Assembly (NCBI GenBank): GCA_036924835.1
Contig: JBAGRR010000001.1
Location: forward strand, 3,735,001-3,799,000
DNA from: Nitrobacteraceae bacterium AZCC 1564
GTDB taxonomy: Bacteria > Pseudomonadota > Alphaproteobacteria > Rhizobiales > Xanthobacteraceae
Reading direction: 5' to 3'
DNA length: 64,000 nucleotides
The notes under the pieces are model-generated. The model did not search any database. It was not told where the DNA came from and was given only the letters and a program-made list of their open reading frames with translations. This document shows positions 1 through 9,404 of this stretch, in pieces. A program made the translations under genes and the position numbers. Within the stretch, counting starts at the first letter, position 1; each line of letters opens with the position of its first letter.

Positions 1-623
1 CCAATGGCCACTTGTGCCACAAACGGCAACAAATTGTTCGGGACGCCCAGTGGATCTTCTCCGATGAACCCGCTTTCGTGCGCACCAACCGGATTGAAGT
101 AGCGCAGAATACCAATGCGCCAATCGTCGTCGGACCGATAGAGATCCTTCAGCATTTCTTCGATGAAGAACTTTGTGCGCCCGTATGTGTTTATCGGTCG
201 GAGGGGATGGTTCTCGTCGAGCGGCAGGTAAGTAGGTATACCGTAGACGGTAGCGGACGAACTAAAGACGAGCGTTTTTACCTTTGCCTTCTTCATAGCC
301 GACACGAGCCGCATCGTTCCCAGGAGGTTGTTCTCGTAATATGTAATGGGCCGAACGCTGGAATCGGCCACGGCCTTTAGTCCTGCAAGATGAATGACCG
401 CAGTCACTGCGTAGGCATTGAGTATTTCGTGAATGGTCTTTTCATTTCGGATGTCGGCGTGCCGAAAAACGACCGACCGCCCGCAGATGAATTGTACCCG
501 TTCAAGAGAGGCTTTATTGCTGTTTGAGAGATTGTCGACTGCAACGACATCGAAGCCGGCGTCCAGTAACGCGACGCACACATGGGACCCGATATAACCA
601 GCGCCTCCGGTCAATAAAATCAT
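1..623 (-). CDS. galE: UDP-glucose 4-epimerase, C-terminus cut by window edge
   Basis: Interconverts UDP-glucose and UDP-galactose in the cytoplasm and so supplies galactose for the EPS repeat unit (called exoB in rhizobia). Translating the minus strand from the ATG at 623 gives an N-terminal Rossmann motif GGAGYIGSH, then the SDR catalytic region SSSATVYG followed by YGRTK (the Y-x3-K pair). About 207 residues are visible; the family is usually about 330, so the last third lies outside the window. It is the first gene of the EPS locus as seen here and lies 635 bp downstream of exoF on the same strand. Identification is firm; its role in EPS is inferred from neighbours. Confidence 0.93.
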   Translation of the reverse strand, partial: MILLTGGAGYIGSHVCVALLDAGFDVVAVDNLSNSNKASLERVQFICGRSVVFRHADIRNEKTIHEILNAYAVTAVIHLAGLKAVADSSVRPITYYENNLLGTMRLVSAMKKAKVKTLVFSSSATVYGIPTYLPLDENHPLRPINTYGRTKFFIEEMLKDLYRSDDDWRIGILRYFNPVGAHESGFIGEDPLGVPNNLLPFVAQVAI

Positions 624-1258
624 TTCGGGCACTTTCCGTATTGGCCAACCGGCCTGTGCAATGCGGGCGCAGGCGCCTCTCATTCTCTCCAAAGTCGAGC
701 CCACGATAAGAAATGCTGGGGCAACACGAAGCGCGTCTGGACTAGGCGAGGCCGGAGGCTTGGTAATGGAACATCCCAAATGGTCTTAGGCCTGACCGAC
801 TTAGCGAGTCTGTACGGCCCGGGTCGTCATGGCCTTTACCAGTCGATTTCATCGCCATAGCTGACTTACCAGCACGACAGAGTGCAACAGCTTTGAGGGA
901 TTACCTCCTCTGCTTCGCAGCAGAGTGCTGATCGGCATAGCCGCCTTTCAAGTCCGGTTGCTTCAGTGGTCATAAAGCGCCGTGCGGCGCCTCACACTTG
1001 TCAGAGCAGCGAGCCTCTTGTGGTCTTGCCCGTATGCCAGAGCCATCGCGGCTGCTGGCGCTCACTGGCGGCGCAAAATTCAGGCGCCGCGGGCCTCGAA
1101 CGCGCGCTGCCGCAAGATCCTGGCCGTTTCGCCCGTGCCGGCTGGTCTTGTGGGGATTTACGAAGCGATGGCCCCCCGGTTTGCAGCGGCTTGAGTTCAG
1201 CCGCTTCGTCTTCTTTGCGAGCGGCTCGTCTCCATCCACGGCGTTCCGGTCCAATTTC
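624..1258. other. Intergenic stretch between exoF and galE
   Basis: No convincing gene on either strand. Short open frames occur in several phases but have no recognisable motif. A short perfect hairpin, CTCTGC/GCAGAG around a TTCGCA loop, lies at 908-925 with no T-run after it, so it is not a clear terminator. The stretch probably carries the galE promoter, but I could not pick out one specific box. Confidence 0.4.
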
Positions 1259-2536
1259 CTATGGGATACTTGAACTTCTCAGCTTTGGAGGAGACCCGTC
1301 AGGATCGTCTTGGTACCGCAGCATGATCTCGACAGCGTCACCCGGCTGCAACTCGGTATCTTCGTTTGCGACAATCCGTTCTTGTCCCTTCTCGCCGGTT
1401 CTATTGATGGCAATCTCCGCTCTATTGACGGCTCCTCGTACTAGTTGTGATCGAACCATGGCGGTGTACTGAAGCTTTTCGCTGACGCTCTGCAGCTTTT
1501 CGCGAATTTGGTTCAGCCTCACGCTAGTATCTTGCAGCTCACGGAGCAGGTCGAGCTTCCGCTGATCGTCAAGCTTTGACAGCTTTCTGATGAGCTCGTC
1601 CTGTTGCTTCTTCAATAGCAGCAGTTGCGCAGAGGTCTGCAACTTTCGGGTTGATGAAAGCAGTACTGCGCGCCGCGCATCCGTAACGCGAGGGCTTATC
1701 AAGGAACCCTTGCCGAAGAGATCGGACGCCTTCCGCAGTTCTGCGAGGTCTGACTGAAATCCCTCTTCCTCTTCCTTCTGCTGCTCTGAAATCACGCGGA
1801 TCTCGTCGTCTCCCTGCTGGATCCCGCGCTGAAGGAACGTCTTTTCCTGATAATAGTCACTCTGCTTCGTCTTTAGATATTCCGTTTCCGCATTGACGAT
1901 TTCGGAAATCGCCGATTGAGCTATGGGCACGTCCGTCAGAATGCCCGGATTGATCGGCGTCCGTTCTCCGAGCTCATTCTTGATGCGCCACATACGCGCC
2001 TGTTCCTTGGCAAACTCTGTCCAAAGGGATGCATACTCGCTTCTCAAGTCTGTTGACTCGAGATACGGGTTGTTCATTCTGATGCGCATGATGTCGTAGC
2101 CGCCCGCCACAGCGACGAGTTGGCGTGCTGTGATGGCCGGACGATACGGATACTCACCTGGCTTCGACACGTCCCCATTTACGTATATCGGCCTGTATTC
2201 CGCCACTGTCGTCGTGACTTCATTTGCGTCGATCACAACGATGACCTCACGGCCCGAAGTTCTCTGTCGAAACGTCTTGCTCGCCAGCGCGGCGCCGATC
2301 TCGGCCCGGATCTGCGATAAGGGGAGGCTGGCTACTGGAAGCGTTCCGATTAGTGGCAACGACATGCTCCCGTCCTTTTGGACGACAGAACGATGTCGTA
2401 GCTCCGGCACGCCCGCCACCGAAACTTCTAGTACGTCTCCGATGTTTACTCGATATTCAGCCTTTCCTTGAGTGGCGGAAATTGTCAGGCCAACAGCCAA
2501 CAGGCCCCATTTGATGCAACGATTCCGGTTCGGCAT
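1259..2536 (-). CDS. exoF: ExoF-like outer-membrane polysaccharide export protein
   Basis: Periplasmic/outer-membrane export component of Wzx/Wzy-type EPS assembly. The start used is the ATG at 2536 (MPNRNRCIKWGLL), which gives a signal peptide directly; an upstream in-frame start at 2572 would add 12 residues. After the signal comes a polysaccharide export (Poly_export) domain (YRVNIGDVLEVSVAGVPEL), then a SLBB-like segment (YVNGDVSKPGEYPYRP), then a long Glu/Lys/Gln-rich region typical of a coiled-coil hairpin, then a short C-terminal β region (LQPGDAVEIMLR). Its length of about 425 residues matches rhizobial ExoF (about 420). It is divergent from the priming transferase gene across a roughly 350-bp promoter region. 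Function is assigned by family. Confidence 0.85.
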   Translation of the reverse strand: MPNRNRCIKWGLLAVGLTISATQGKAEYRVNIGDVLEVSVAGVPELRHRSVVQKDGSMSLPLIGTLPVASLPLSQIRAEIGAALASKTFRQRTSGREVIVVIDANEVTTTVAEYRPIYVNGDVSKPGEYPYRPAITARQLVAVAGGYDIMRIRMNNPYLESTDLRSEYASLWTEFAKEQARMWRIKNELGERTPINPGILTDVPIAQSAISEIVNAETEYLKTKQSDYYQEKTFLQRGIQQGDDEIRVISEQQKEEEEGFQSDLAELRKASDLFGKGSLISPRVTDARRAVLLSSTRKLQTSAQLLLLKKQQDELIRKLSKLDDQRKLDLLRELQDTSVRLNQIREKLQSVSEKLQYTAMVRSQLVRGAVNRAEIAINRTGEKGQERIVANEDTELQPGDAVEIMLRYQDDPDGSPPKLRSSSIP

Positions 2537-2889
2537 AGCGGCAATTCCTGTGTTGTGGTCAAGGGGGCGCATTCTTCAACTCTGTTCGCGGAAGGCAGCA
2601 CGTCGTACGTCGCCGCCGTCCGTGCAGCCGTGCAAAAAGGCGATCCCGCTCAGTGGCGCCGAGCCGCTCAATGTCTTCTTCCGCTCCGTCGATCGATCGG
2701 TCTTCTTTGGAGTTCGCATTCGCGTCACACCAATTGGGATGGACGTGGAATTCGAGAATTGGGATGTGATTTCGAGCGGATTGCTTCTCAAATCTTAATC
2801 CGGCGCTGCCGCGGCTCAATTCACCACCGGAGTTACCCATTTATTGCCAATTCCCAGCCCCTGACGCGGAATGTACTTTTGCTGAGAAG
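2537..2889. promoter_or_regulatory. Divergent promoter region, exoF / priming transferase
   Basis: A 353-bp gap separates exoF (leftward) from the hexose-1-phosphate transferase gene (rightward) and must hold promoters for both EPS transcription units. I see no convincing gene and no single operator I can defend; short open frames are present on both strands but carry no motif. Confidence 0.45.
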
Positions 2890-4425
2890 ATGGAGGAAGA
2901 TGGAGTCGGAGTCACAGGGTGGCGCAGTGCTATGAGTTACGCGTCCTTTCCCAACTTGATGGCCTCTACCAAGCCTCCGGCACTTTCGGTCGAGGGAGGC
3001 ACAGCACGCTCACCACGCGTCAGGAGGGGCCGAGTGGCCGTCCTGTCGATATTGGCGGCAGCTACCGAATTCCTGTTCGTAGCAGTTGCATCTTATTTCG
3101 CGGCAGTCGACTACCATCGGTTGGTCCTGACGGACTCACCGGACCCCTCCAAGTACATTCCGGAATCCCTTCTAATTTCCACATTAAATCTGCTCGTCTC
3201 TATAGGGCTCGGGCACTATTCCTGGTTTCATATGCAGCCCCGCCACTTGGTCCTGTGGAACGGCGCCAGCGGCATCTTCCTCGTCTTCTCCTGCTTTCTC
3301 TCGACGATATTCCTTCTGGAAATCTCCAAAGACTACTCGCGCGCAATTGTTACGATCCAAGCTGTTAGTGTCAGCCTTGTGGTACTCTGCACACGCACGG
3401 TGTGGTTCTCACTAGTGCAGCGAGCCATTGCGTCGGGAATGGTTGAGGCCAGGCGCATCATCCTTATTGGGGACCTGGGTCTCTGCTCGCAGTTTTCGGC
3501 CCGGGCGATGGCCACCGGAATTCGCACCATCCGGTCGTTCGACTTTCCGACGGTTCGCTCCTGCTCCTCGGCACCCGAGCTCCCCAACGCCCAGGTCTTT
3601 CCTGATACCCGCCAGCTGGTCACGGATTGCAGGCCCCTCCGAGCCGATGACGTCGTCATTTTGGTTTCGCAACAGGACGTCCCGTCTGTTCTCTCGCTTG
3701 CCGGCGCCCTATCAGAGCTGCCAGTGGACGTTCACGTCGTTCCCGCTGGGTCTATCGATCTGATGGCCATGACGCGGGTTACTCATTTCGGCAACATGGT
3801 GGTGATGCGGATCTTCAAGTCACCCCTTACTCCCTTCAAGCGAGCAATCAAGCGAGCATTCGACGTCGCCGCTGCAATGGCCGGCCTTATTTTGCTTAGC
3901 CCGCTCTTCATCATCGTTTCAGTCGCAATCAAGCTCGATTCTCCTGGGCCGGTGCTGTTTGGGCAGACGCGGCATGGTTACAACAACGAACCATTTCGAG
4001 TACTTAAATTTCGATCGATGACCGTGATGGAGGATGGCGACAATTTCAAGCCTGTCGCCAGGCACGATCCACGTGTGACCCGTTTGGGACACTTCTTGCG
4101 CCGTACCAACATCGATGAGCTTCCGCAGTTGTTCAATGTGCTAGTCGGCGACATGTCCATCGTCGGGCCCCGTCCACATGCAACGTCGCAGAACGAGATG
4201 TTCGCCGAGCTGATATCTTCATTTTTCCGTCGCCACAATCTCAGGCCCGGCATTACAGGTTGGGCTCAGATCAACGGGTACCGTGGCGACACCGATACAT
4301 TTGAGAAGATGCGGTGTCGTGTGGAGCATGATCTGTATTATTTGGACAACTGGTCACTCCTTCTCGACATCAAAATCGTGTTCATGACCATTTTTTCGAG
4401 AAGGGCGTATTGGAATGCTTATTGA
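2890..4425 (+). CDS. Undecaprenyl-phosphate hexose-1-phosphate transferase (WcaJ/ExoY class)
   Basis: Priming enzyme that moves a sugar-1-phosphate from a UDP-sugar onto undecaprenyl phosphate at the inner membrane, starting the EPS repeat unit. The first ~180 residues carry several hydrophobic segments; a Rossmann-like middle ([10 protein letters not shown]) and a linker follow. From about residue 312 comes the bacterial sugar transferase domain: a membrane helix, then [17 protein letters not shown] and [20 protein letters not shown]. The 511-residue length fits the long polyisoprenyl form, not the short ExoY form. The stop TGA overlaps the next ATG (TGATG at 4423-4427), indicating translational coupling. 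The start is uncertain: an in-frame ATG at 2932 is also possible. Confidence 0.88.
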   Translation: MEEDGVGVTGWRSAMSYASFPNLMASTKPPALSVEGGTARSPRVRRGRVAVLSILAAATEFLFVAVASYFAAVDYHRLVLTDSPDPSKYIPESLLISTLNLLVSIGLGHYSWFHMQPRHLVLWNGASGIFLVFSCFLSTIFLLEISKDYSRAIVTIQAVSVSLVVLCTRTVWFSLVQRAIASGMVEARRIILIGDLGLCSQFSARAMATGIRTIRSFDFPTVRSCSSAPELPNAQVFPDTRQLVTDCRPLRADDVVILVSQQDVPSVLSLAGALSELPVDVHVVPAGSIDLMAMTRVTHFGNMVVMRIFKSPLTPFKRAIKRAFDVAAAMAGLILLSPLFIIVSVAIKLDSPGPVLFGQTRHGYNNEPFRVLKFRSMTVMEDGDNFKPVARHDPRVTRLGHFLRRTNIDELPQLFNVLVGDMSIVGPRPHATSQNEMFAELISSFFRRHNLRPGITGWAQINGYRGDTDTFEKMRCRVEHDLYYLDNWSLLLDIKIVFMTIFSRRAYWNAY

Positions 4426-6458
4426 TGCCCCTCCGTCTGCTGCAACTAGCCGACTTCTTAAGCATCCGTCGCCTCCACGGGCGCTTCGCATCATTTGATG
4501 TGCGAAGCCTCAGAAGTGCAACCATTATGGCTCGGACTATGCTGCAGCCTTTTAATAGAATGGAAAATTTGACACGTCCCGATAACGCGCCGCCTGACTT
4601 TCGTTCGCCGATGGTGACCTTAGCAGATGTGGCAGACTTCGCACGGCGACGTTTCTTGATCATAGCTTTGGTGTGTTTGGCAATGTGGGGCCTCGCTCTA
4701 CTTTACCTCATTACTGCTGTACCAACGTTTACCGCCGAAGCGGATCTCGCCATTGAATCGAAAGGATCTCTAGGAGACGCTGCGTCCGTCTCAACGACGG
4801 TAGAAAGCCAGATAGGAATCATAAAATCTGAGAGTACCGCTCGTGCCGTGATACGGAAACTCGATCTAGCAAAGGATCCTGAATTTATCGGACGGAAAGG
4901 TGGCGTACGCAGCAAGATCCGCTCGATAGTCAGGTTGCTCGGCTGGCGCAAGCCGGAGACGGAAGCAACCGCGGAGCAATATGCCTTGGAATCGTTCAAG
5001 CGTAAGCTTTCGGTCAAGCGCCTCGGTCTCACATACATTGTCGATATTAGTTTCGACTCCGTTGAGCCTGAGCGAGCAGCGCTGATCTTAAATGCCGTTG
5101 TGGAAACATACATCGCGCATCAAATGGACGCAAAATACAAATCGACTTTGCGAGATGAAACATGGATTAAGGATCAATTGAACGAACTGAGCAGTCAAGC
5201 GTCAGCAGCTCAAGAGGCTTTGAGGGATTATTATAGCAAGAGAGATGTAGCGGGTTCTGCCAATAATGTCGAAGGTGTCGCGCGATCGCAATCGACGCCG
5301 CAGATGCAGGGCGAACTCCGCGAATTGATTGCCGCGGCCGAGACATCCACAAGCGCCGTTGATAATTTTCGGCGCTTGCTGCGTCAGATGGAGGCAACTC
5401 GACAGCAATCCTTACCAGCGTTTGAGGCACGTCTGGTCACCGAGGTGTTACCTCCGTTGACAGCGAGTTGGCCAAAAGGCCGAATCGTGCTTGGCATATC
5501 GACTGTTGCGGGGGTGCTTCTTGGCATCGCCATCGGGATGCTGCGCGATCAGTTAGACCGAGGCATCCGCGCCGGCGGGGGGGGCTGGACGGAGCTTCAA
5601 ATAGCTCGCATCGCGCTTGTCCCAAGGGTCAAATGCGGCGGTCTTTGCAGAAAATTGATAACCGTTCTCTTTGGCCTTGCTCAGAAACTGCGGATGAAAT
5701 CGGTAAGCCTCGGGAGACTAGTCACTTCTAAGTGTGGTCTATCCAATTCAATCGCAACAGACCATCCAAGACGAAACATCGTACGTACAGAAAGTCCAAT
5801 CTGGACTATTACAGATGTACCACAGTCCCGATTTACCGAGTCGTTTGTTGAAATCAAGCTGGGCATCGATACGATGAGCCGGAGCGGCAAGCGAAACCAA
5901 GTGATTGGGATTACCTCGACGCAACCCAATGAGGGAAAGTCTACCGTTGCAGCTGCCCTGGCGCTACTCACGGCACATGCCGAGGCTCGAGTAATTCTTG
6001 TAGACTGCAATCTGCGAAATCGATCACTTTCAGCCGCACTAGCCCCGGCTGCCGTATTTGGCATCTTGGATGTCATGACAGGGACGACTTCAGTATCTGA
6101 AGCAACGTGGACCGATTCAATATCGCAGCTGGCTTTTCTACCGGTTGGCAATAACCCTCGACCAATTTACGCGAGTGCCGTTCTGGCATCGGAGAAGCTC
6201 GACAAACTATTTCAGACTCTCCGCGAGGGCTACGAATACGTCATTGTCGATCTTCCAGCTATGACACCGTTTGCTGATGTTCGTGCCGCGGCACATTTAT
6301 TGGATTCGGTCATCCTTGTTGTTGAATCGCGCCGAGCGAGTATCGGTGTCGTCGAGCGCGCTCTCAACGTCTGTAGCGACATAAACGAAATTATCCTCGG
6401 GGTCGCACTGAATAAGGTCGACATGAAATTTCTGAAACGGTACGAGCCACGATCTTGA
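4425..6458 (+). CDS. exoP: ExoP/Wzc-like chain-length regulator with BY-kinase domain
   Basis: Inner-membrane polysaccharide co-polymerase that sets chain length and links Wzy to export. The ATG at 4425 overlaps the previous stop; a start at 4560 (MENLTRPD) would give a more standard N-terminus. Domains in order: Wzz with a first TM (LIIALVCLAMWGLALLYLI), a periplasmic coiled coil, a second TM (IVLGISTVAGVLLGIAIGML), then a cytoplasmic P-loop kinase domain with Walker A (TQPNEGKSTVAAA), Walker A' (ILVDCNLRN) and Walker B (YVIVDLPA). Odd points: Walker A' has Asn where most BY-kinases have a second Asp, and the C-terminus (KFLKRYEPRS) lacks a tyrosine cluster. Kinase activity may therefore be reduced or autophosphorylation absent. 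Confidence 0.85.
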   Translation: MPLRLLQLADFLSIRRLHGRFASFDVRSLRSATIMARTMLQPFNRMENLTRPDNAPPDFRSPMVTLADVADFARRRFLIIALVCLAMWGLALLYLITAVPTFTAEADLAIESKGSLGDAASVSTTVESQIGIIKSESTARAVIRKLDLAKDPEFIGRKGGVRSKIRSIVRLLGWRKPETEATAEQYALESFKRKLSVKRLGLTYIVDISFDSVEPERAALILNAVVETYIAHQMDAKYKSTLRDETWIKDQLNELSSQASAAQEALRDYYSKRDVAGSANNVEGVARSQSTPQMQGELRELIAAAETSTSAVDNFRRLLRQMEATRQQSLPAFEARLVTEVLPPLTASWPKGRIVLGISTVAGVLLGIAIGMLRDQLDRGIRAGGGGWTELQIARIALVPRVKCGGLCRKLITVLFGLAQKLRMKSVSLGRLVTSKCGLSNSIATDHPRRNIVRTESPIWTITDVPQSRFTESFVEIKLGIDTMSRSGKRNQVIGITSTQPNEGKSTVAAALALLTAHAEARVILVDCNLRNRSLSAALAPAAVFGILDVMTGTTSVSEATWTDSISQLAFLPVGNNPRPIYASAVLASEKLDKLFQTLREGYEYVIVDLPAMTPFADVRAAAHLLDSVILVVESRRASIGVVERALNVCSDINEIILGVALNKVDMKFLKRYEPRS

Positions 6459-6643
6459 AACATGCCGCGCAAACCGTGATACGCGATGTGGCTACGAGGA
6501 ATTAAGAAAACCTGGACCGAGCATCGGCGCCGCGCCTCACTCGAAATGGAACGCAAAGGCGAGCACGAGTTCTTTCAGGCATCCGCGTTACGGAGCTTCG
6601 CGCGGCCGACGTCAACCTATAGCGGTTTACACGGTGTCGACCG

Positions 6644-8164
6644 ATGGACGCAAATCGACTAAACGGGAAGCATTTCTCGCGCCATTTCTCGCAGGGAGTA
6701 CCCCTTAGCGCCTTGGCGATGATATACAATCAGATACTGAGCTTCGCCGTCGGCGTATTGGTCGCACGAGTGATTGGAGCCTCTCAGTACGGCATCGTCA
6801 TTGTGGCTCGCAACATTTCGGAAATTCTCGGCATTGTCAGCCCTTTGGGATTAGATCTCGCATTGCAACGACATTTGGGATCTGGACACTGTTCGGCACG
6901 ACTGAGACAACTGACGGTTTTCCGGTCAGCCGCTTTCGTGGTCGGGATTGCTCCGGCCGTACTCGCTGCGTTGGGATTGGGTACCTATGTCGAGCGATCA
7001 ATCTACCGCTATCCGGATTTCGCCAATGTCTTGTTCGCAACGCTCGTCGCGCTGCCGTTTGTGACGGACCTGGCGGTGTTGGGCGGCGCATATCGTGGAG
7101 TGTTGAAGCCGGAGCCCAGCATAGTAGTAAGCTATATTCTGCAGCCAACATTCAGGGCCACTGTGATGGCAACGCTGTTTGCCTTGGGCTGGCGTTTGTG
7201 GGCGGTGGTTGTGGGTACATCTGTCTCATACGTCATCTCATGGTTCATATTGGCCGTGCGAGCTCGGAGAGAGCTGGCACCAGCGGATTCAACCGGGAAA
7301 CTTGATTGGACCGACACATTGTCGGTTCTTCGCTATTCTCCCAGCCTGGCGGCGTCGCTCATTTTGACCATGTATATCCGTTCGACTGACTCGCTCTTCC
7401 TCGGTTACTTCGGATCGGCTGCGGACGTTGGCCAGTACGGCGCCGTGGTTATGATTGCGCAGCTTATTGGCCTTCCGGGATTGGCCATTGGGCAGACTTT
7501 GGGTGCTCGCATTGCTCTGTGTAACCGACATAACGATATTGCAGGAATGGAGAGACTTCTGGCGGAAAACATTTGCTTGACGTCGTTGTTTTCGGCGCCG
7601 GTGTTTGCCGCCATTGTTTTTTGGGGTGATCGGATCAATCTTGTGCTTGGACCAACGTTCGCTGTGGATGCCTGGGTCGTGTCGATCGTCGCCGCACGAG
7701 TGCTGGTGCAGACGATGTTCGGGTGCAGCGGGTTTGCCCTTTCGATGACTGGCTGGCATCTCCAGGAGACCGGGCTTTTAGGGATCGGATCGCTGATCTC
7801 GGTGGCTCTGTGCTTCGCATTGATCCCGCGCCACGGCCAGATCGGGGCAGCGTTGGCGGGCTTCATTTCCTTGTCGATGGTCAATGTGAGCCGGTACGCT
7901 GTGGTACGGTCCATTTTTGACATCAGGCATGTCAAACTCGCAGCGATAAAGCCAACAGTCTGGGCAGTCGTCGTCGCGGGTGGGACTGATCTGTTGTTGT
8001 GCCAGTTTGATGATCGTACGCTGTTGTTCACCCTCTTCGAAATCGTGATCTTCGTGATCAGCTTCGCCGTGTCGGCATGGTTTGTGCTGTTTACCCATCA
8101 AGATCGCGAGATGATTGCCAGGCTTATCGCGCCACGCCTCTCAATCGCCGGGGCGGATGAATGA
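6644..8164 (+). CDS. Wzx-type polysaccharide flippase (MATE/MOP superfamily)
   Basis: Integral membrane flippase that moves lipid-linked repeat units across the inner membrane. The 506-residue protein is strongly hydrophobic with roughly 12-14 TM segments. It opens with a MOP-type start (ALAMIYNQILSFAVGVLVAR followed by IGASQYG) in which the first helix leads to a Gly-rich turn. It lies downstream of the ExoP-like gene after a 185-bp gap and upstream of the glycosyltransferases, as expected for ExoT/Wzx. No catalytic motif exists for this family, so identification rests on the topology, the N-terminal signature and context. Confidence 0.85.
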   Translation: MDANRLNGKHFSRHFSQGVPLSALAMIYNQILSFAVGVLVARVIGASQYGIVIVARNISEILGIVSPLGLDLALQRHLGSGHCSARLRQLTVFRSAAFVVGIAPAVLAALGLGTYVERSIYRYPDFANVLFATLVALPFVTDLAVLGGAYRGVLKPEPSIVVSYILQPTFRATVMATLFALGWRLWAVVVGTSVSYVISWFILAVRARRELAPADSTGKLDWTDTLSVLRYSPSLAASLILTMYIRSTDSLFLGYFGSAADVGQYGAVVMIAQLIGLPGLAIGQTLGARIALCNRHNDIAGMERLLAENICLTSLFSAPVFAAIVFWGDRINLVLGPTFAVDAWVVSIVAARVLVQTMFGCSGFALSMTGWHLQETGLLGIGSLISVALCFALIPRHGQIGAALAGFISLSMVNVSRYAVVRSIFDIRHVKLAAIKPTVWAVVVAGGTDLLLCQFDDRTLLFTLFEIVIFVISFAVSAWFVLFTHQDREMIARLIAPRLSIAGADE

Positions 8165-8376
8165 GGTGAGGTCGAGTTGCAGGCCGTGGAATAAGCCTAG
8201 CGCGCTGGGTTCAGTGCGGAGTGCATCGGCAATATTTACTTCATCTTGGAGCTTCCAGTGCGGACTCCGGCGTGCGCGTCAGTGGCGATCATAGTTCGCC
8301 CGTTCAGGAGCGGAGATTGCGTTTGCTCGCGAGACGGGCTCCGAGCGCAGGTGTGTTGTCCGGAGGAGGTGGGCTC

Positions 8377-9363
8377 GTGTCTTGCGTAGACGTGACAGTC
8401 CGGAAGGTTGCTGTAGTCGCGATCGGGCGCAACGAGGGTGATCGTTTGGCCAAATGCCTGCGGTCGGTGAAAGCGATTGGGGCCCTGGTCGTATACGTGG
8501 ATTCGGGTTCTACGGACGGTTCCGTGGCGATGGCCCGGGGCGCCGGTATCGATGTGGTCGAACTCGATAGCGGTATTCCCTTTACGGCGGCGCGCGCGCG
8601 CAAAGAGGGATTCGAGCGCGTGCTTCGGTTGGTGCCCGATCTCTCCTACGTACAGTTTGTCGACGGTGATTGCGAAGTTCTCACGGGCTTCACCGAGACA
8701 GCGATAGCATTCCTCGACTCGCACCGCGACGTAGCGGTCGTCTGCGGTCGGCTGCGAGAGCGTCATCCGCACCAGTCGATCTACAACAGAGTCTGCGACA
8801 TCGAATGGAACGCGCCGCCGGGGGAGACCGACGTTTGCGGCGGTAACGCGCTGATGCGCGTTGACGCGGTCGAGAGGGTGGGTGGCTATCGGGCGGACTT
8901 GATAGCGGGCGAAGAACCGGAACTGTGCACGCGGCTACGCGCAGCCGGATGGCGCGTATGGCGCCTGGATGTCGAAATGGTGCTGCATGACGCCGCCATG
9001 ATACGCTTTGGACAGTGGTGGTGGCGCGCCGTCCGGAGCGGCTACGGCAACGCGCAGCACGCCCATTTGTTCGGAACGGTGTCCCGGCGCTGGGAGTGGC
9101 TCCGAGCATGGTTGTGGGGTGTATGGCTGCCGGTTGCCTGCCTGGCGCTCGGAGTGGCGCTCGGACCTTGGGGCTGGACCTCGTGGCTCATCTATCCTCT
9201 TCAGTGGCTGCGCCAGACGCTACGCAAACCCGGGCCCCTGAGCCAGCGCGCATTGTTGGCGCTATTTCAGCTGGCGTCTCGCTTCCCCGAGTGTTGGGGC
9301 CAGATCAGGTTCATGCGCGAGCGCTTCTTGGGCCGTCAGCGGCGCCTCATCGAGTACAAATAA
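8377..9363 (+). CDS. Glycosyltransferase family 2
   Basis: GT-A fold transferase that adds a sugar to the lipid-linked repeat unit. I chose the GTG at 8377 because an excellent Shine-Dalgarno GGAGGAGGT (8362-8370) sits 6 nt upstream and the protein then begins just before the β1 strand (VAVVAIGRNEGDRLAKCL). Motifs: YVDSGSTDGS (nucleotide binding), the DxD-like VDGDCEV, an acceptor-site GGNALMR, and GEEPELCTRLRAAGWR (ED/RxxxW-like). A C-terminal hydrophobic segment (WLPVACLALGVALGP) suggests membrane association. The open frame extends upstream to 8221, but that part is low-complexity with no homologous feel. The specific sugar cannot be read from sequence. Confidence 0.85.
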   Translation: MSCVDVTVRKVAVVAIGRNEGDRLAKCLRSVKAIGALVVYVDSGSTDGSVAMARGAGIDVVELDSGIPFTAARARKEGFERVLRLVPDLSYVQFVDGDCEVLTGFTETAIAFLDSHRDVAVVCGRLRERHPHQSIYNRVCDIEWNAPPGETDVCGGNALMRVDAVERVGGYRADLIAGEEPELCTRLRAAGWRVWRLDVEMVLHDAAMIRFGQWWWRAVRSGYGNAQHAHLFGTVSRRWEWLRAWLWGVWLPVACLALGVALGPWGWTSWLIYPLQWLRQTLRKPGPLSQRALLALFQLASRFPECWGQIRFMRERFLGRQRRLIEYK

Positions 9364-9404
9364 TCTCCCGTTCACTCATCGAGCGCTCCAAGAGGGCCCA
9401 GCTA

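Noticed and set aside
7405-8031. 208-codon minus-strand open frame
   Set aside because: Antisense to the Wzx flippase, whose hydrophobic pattern is clear on the plus strand.
8221-8376. ATG start for the GT2 gene
   Set aside because: The GTG at 8377 has a far better ribosome site and puts the start just before the β1 strand.
9015-9404. Upstream extension of the second glycosyltransferase
   Set aside because: Lies wholly or nearly inside the GT2 gene and encodes low-complexity sequence; the GT4 fold begins at 9489.
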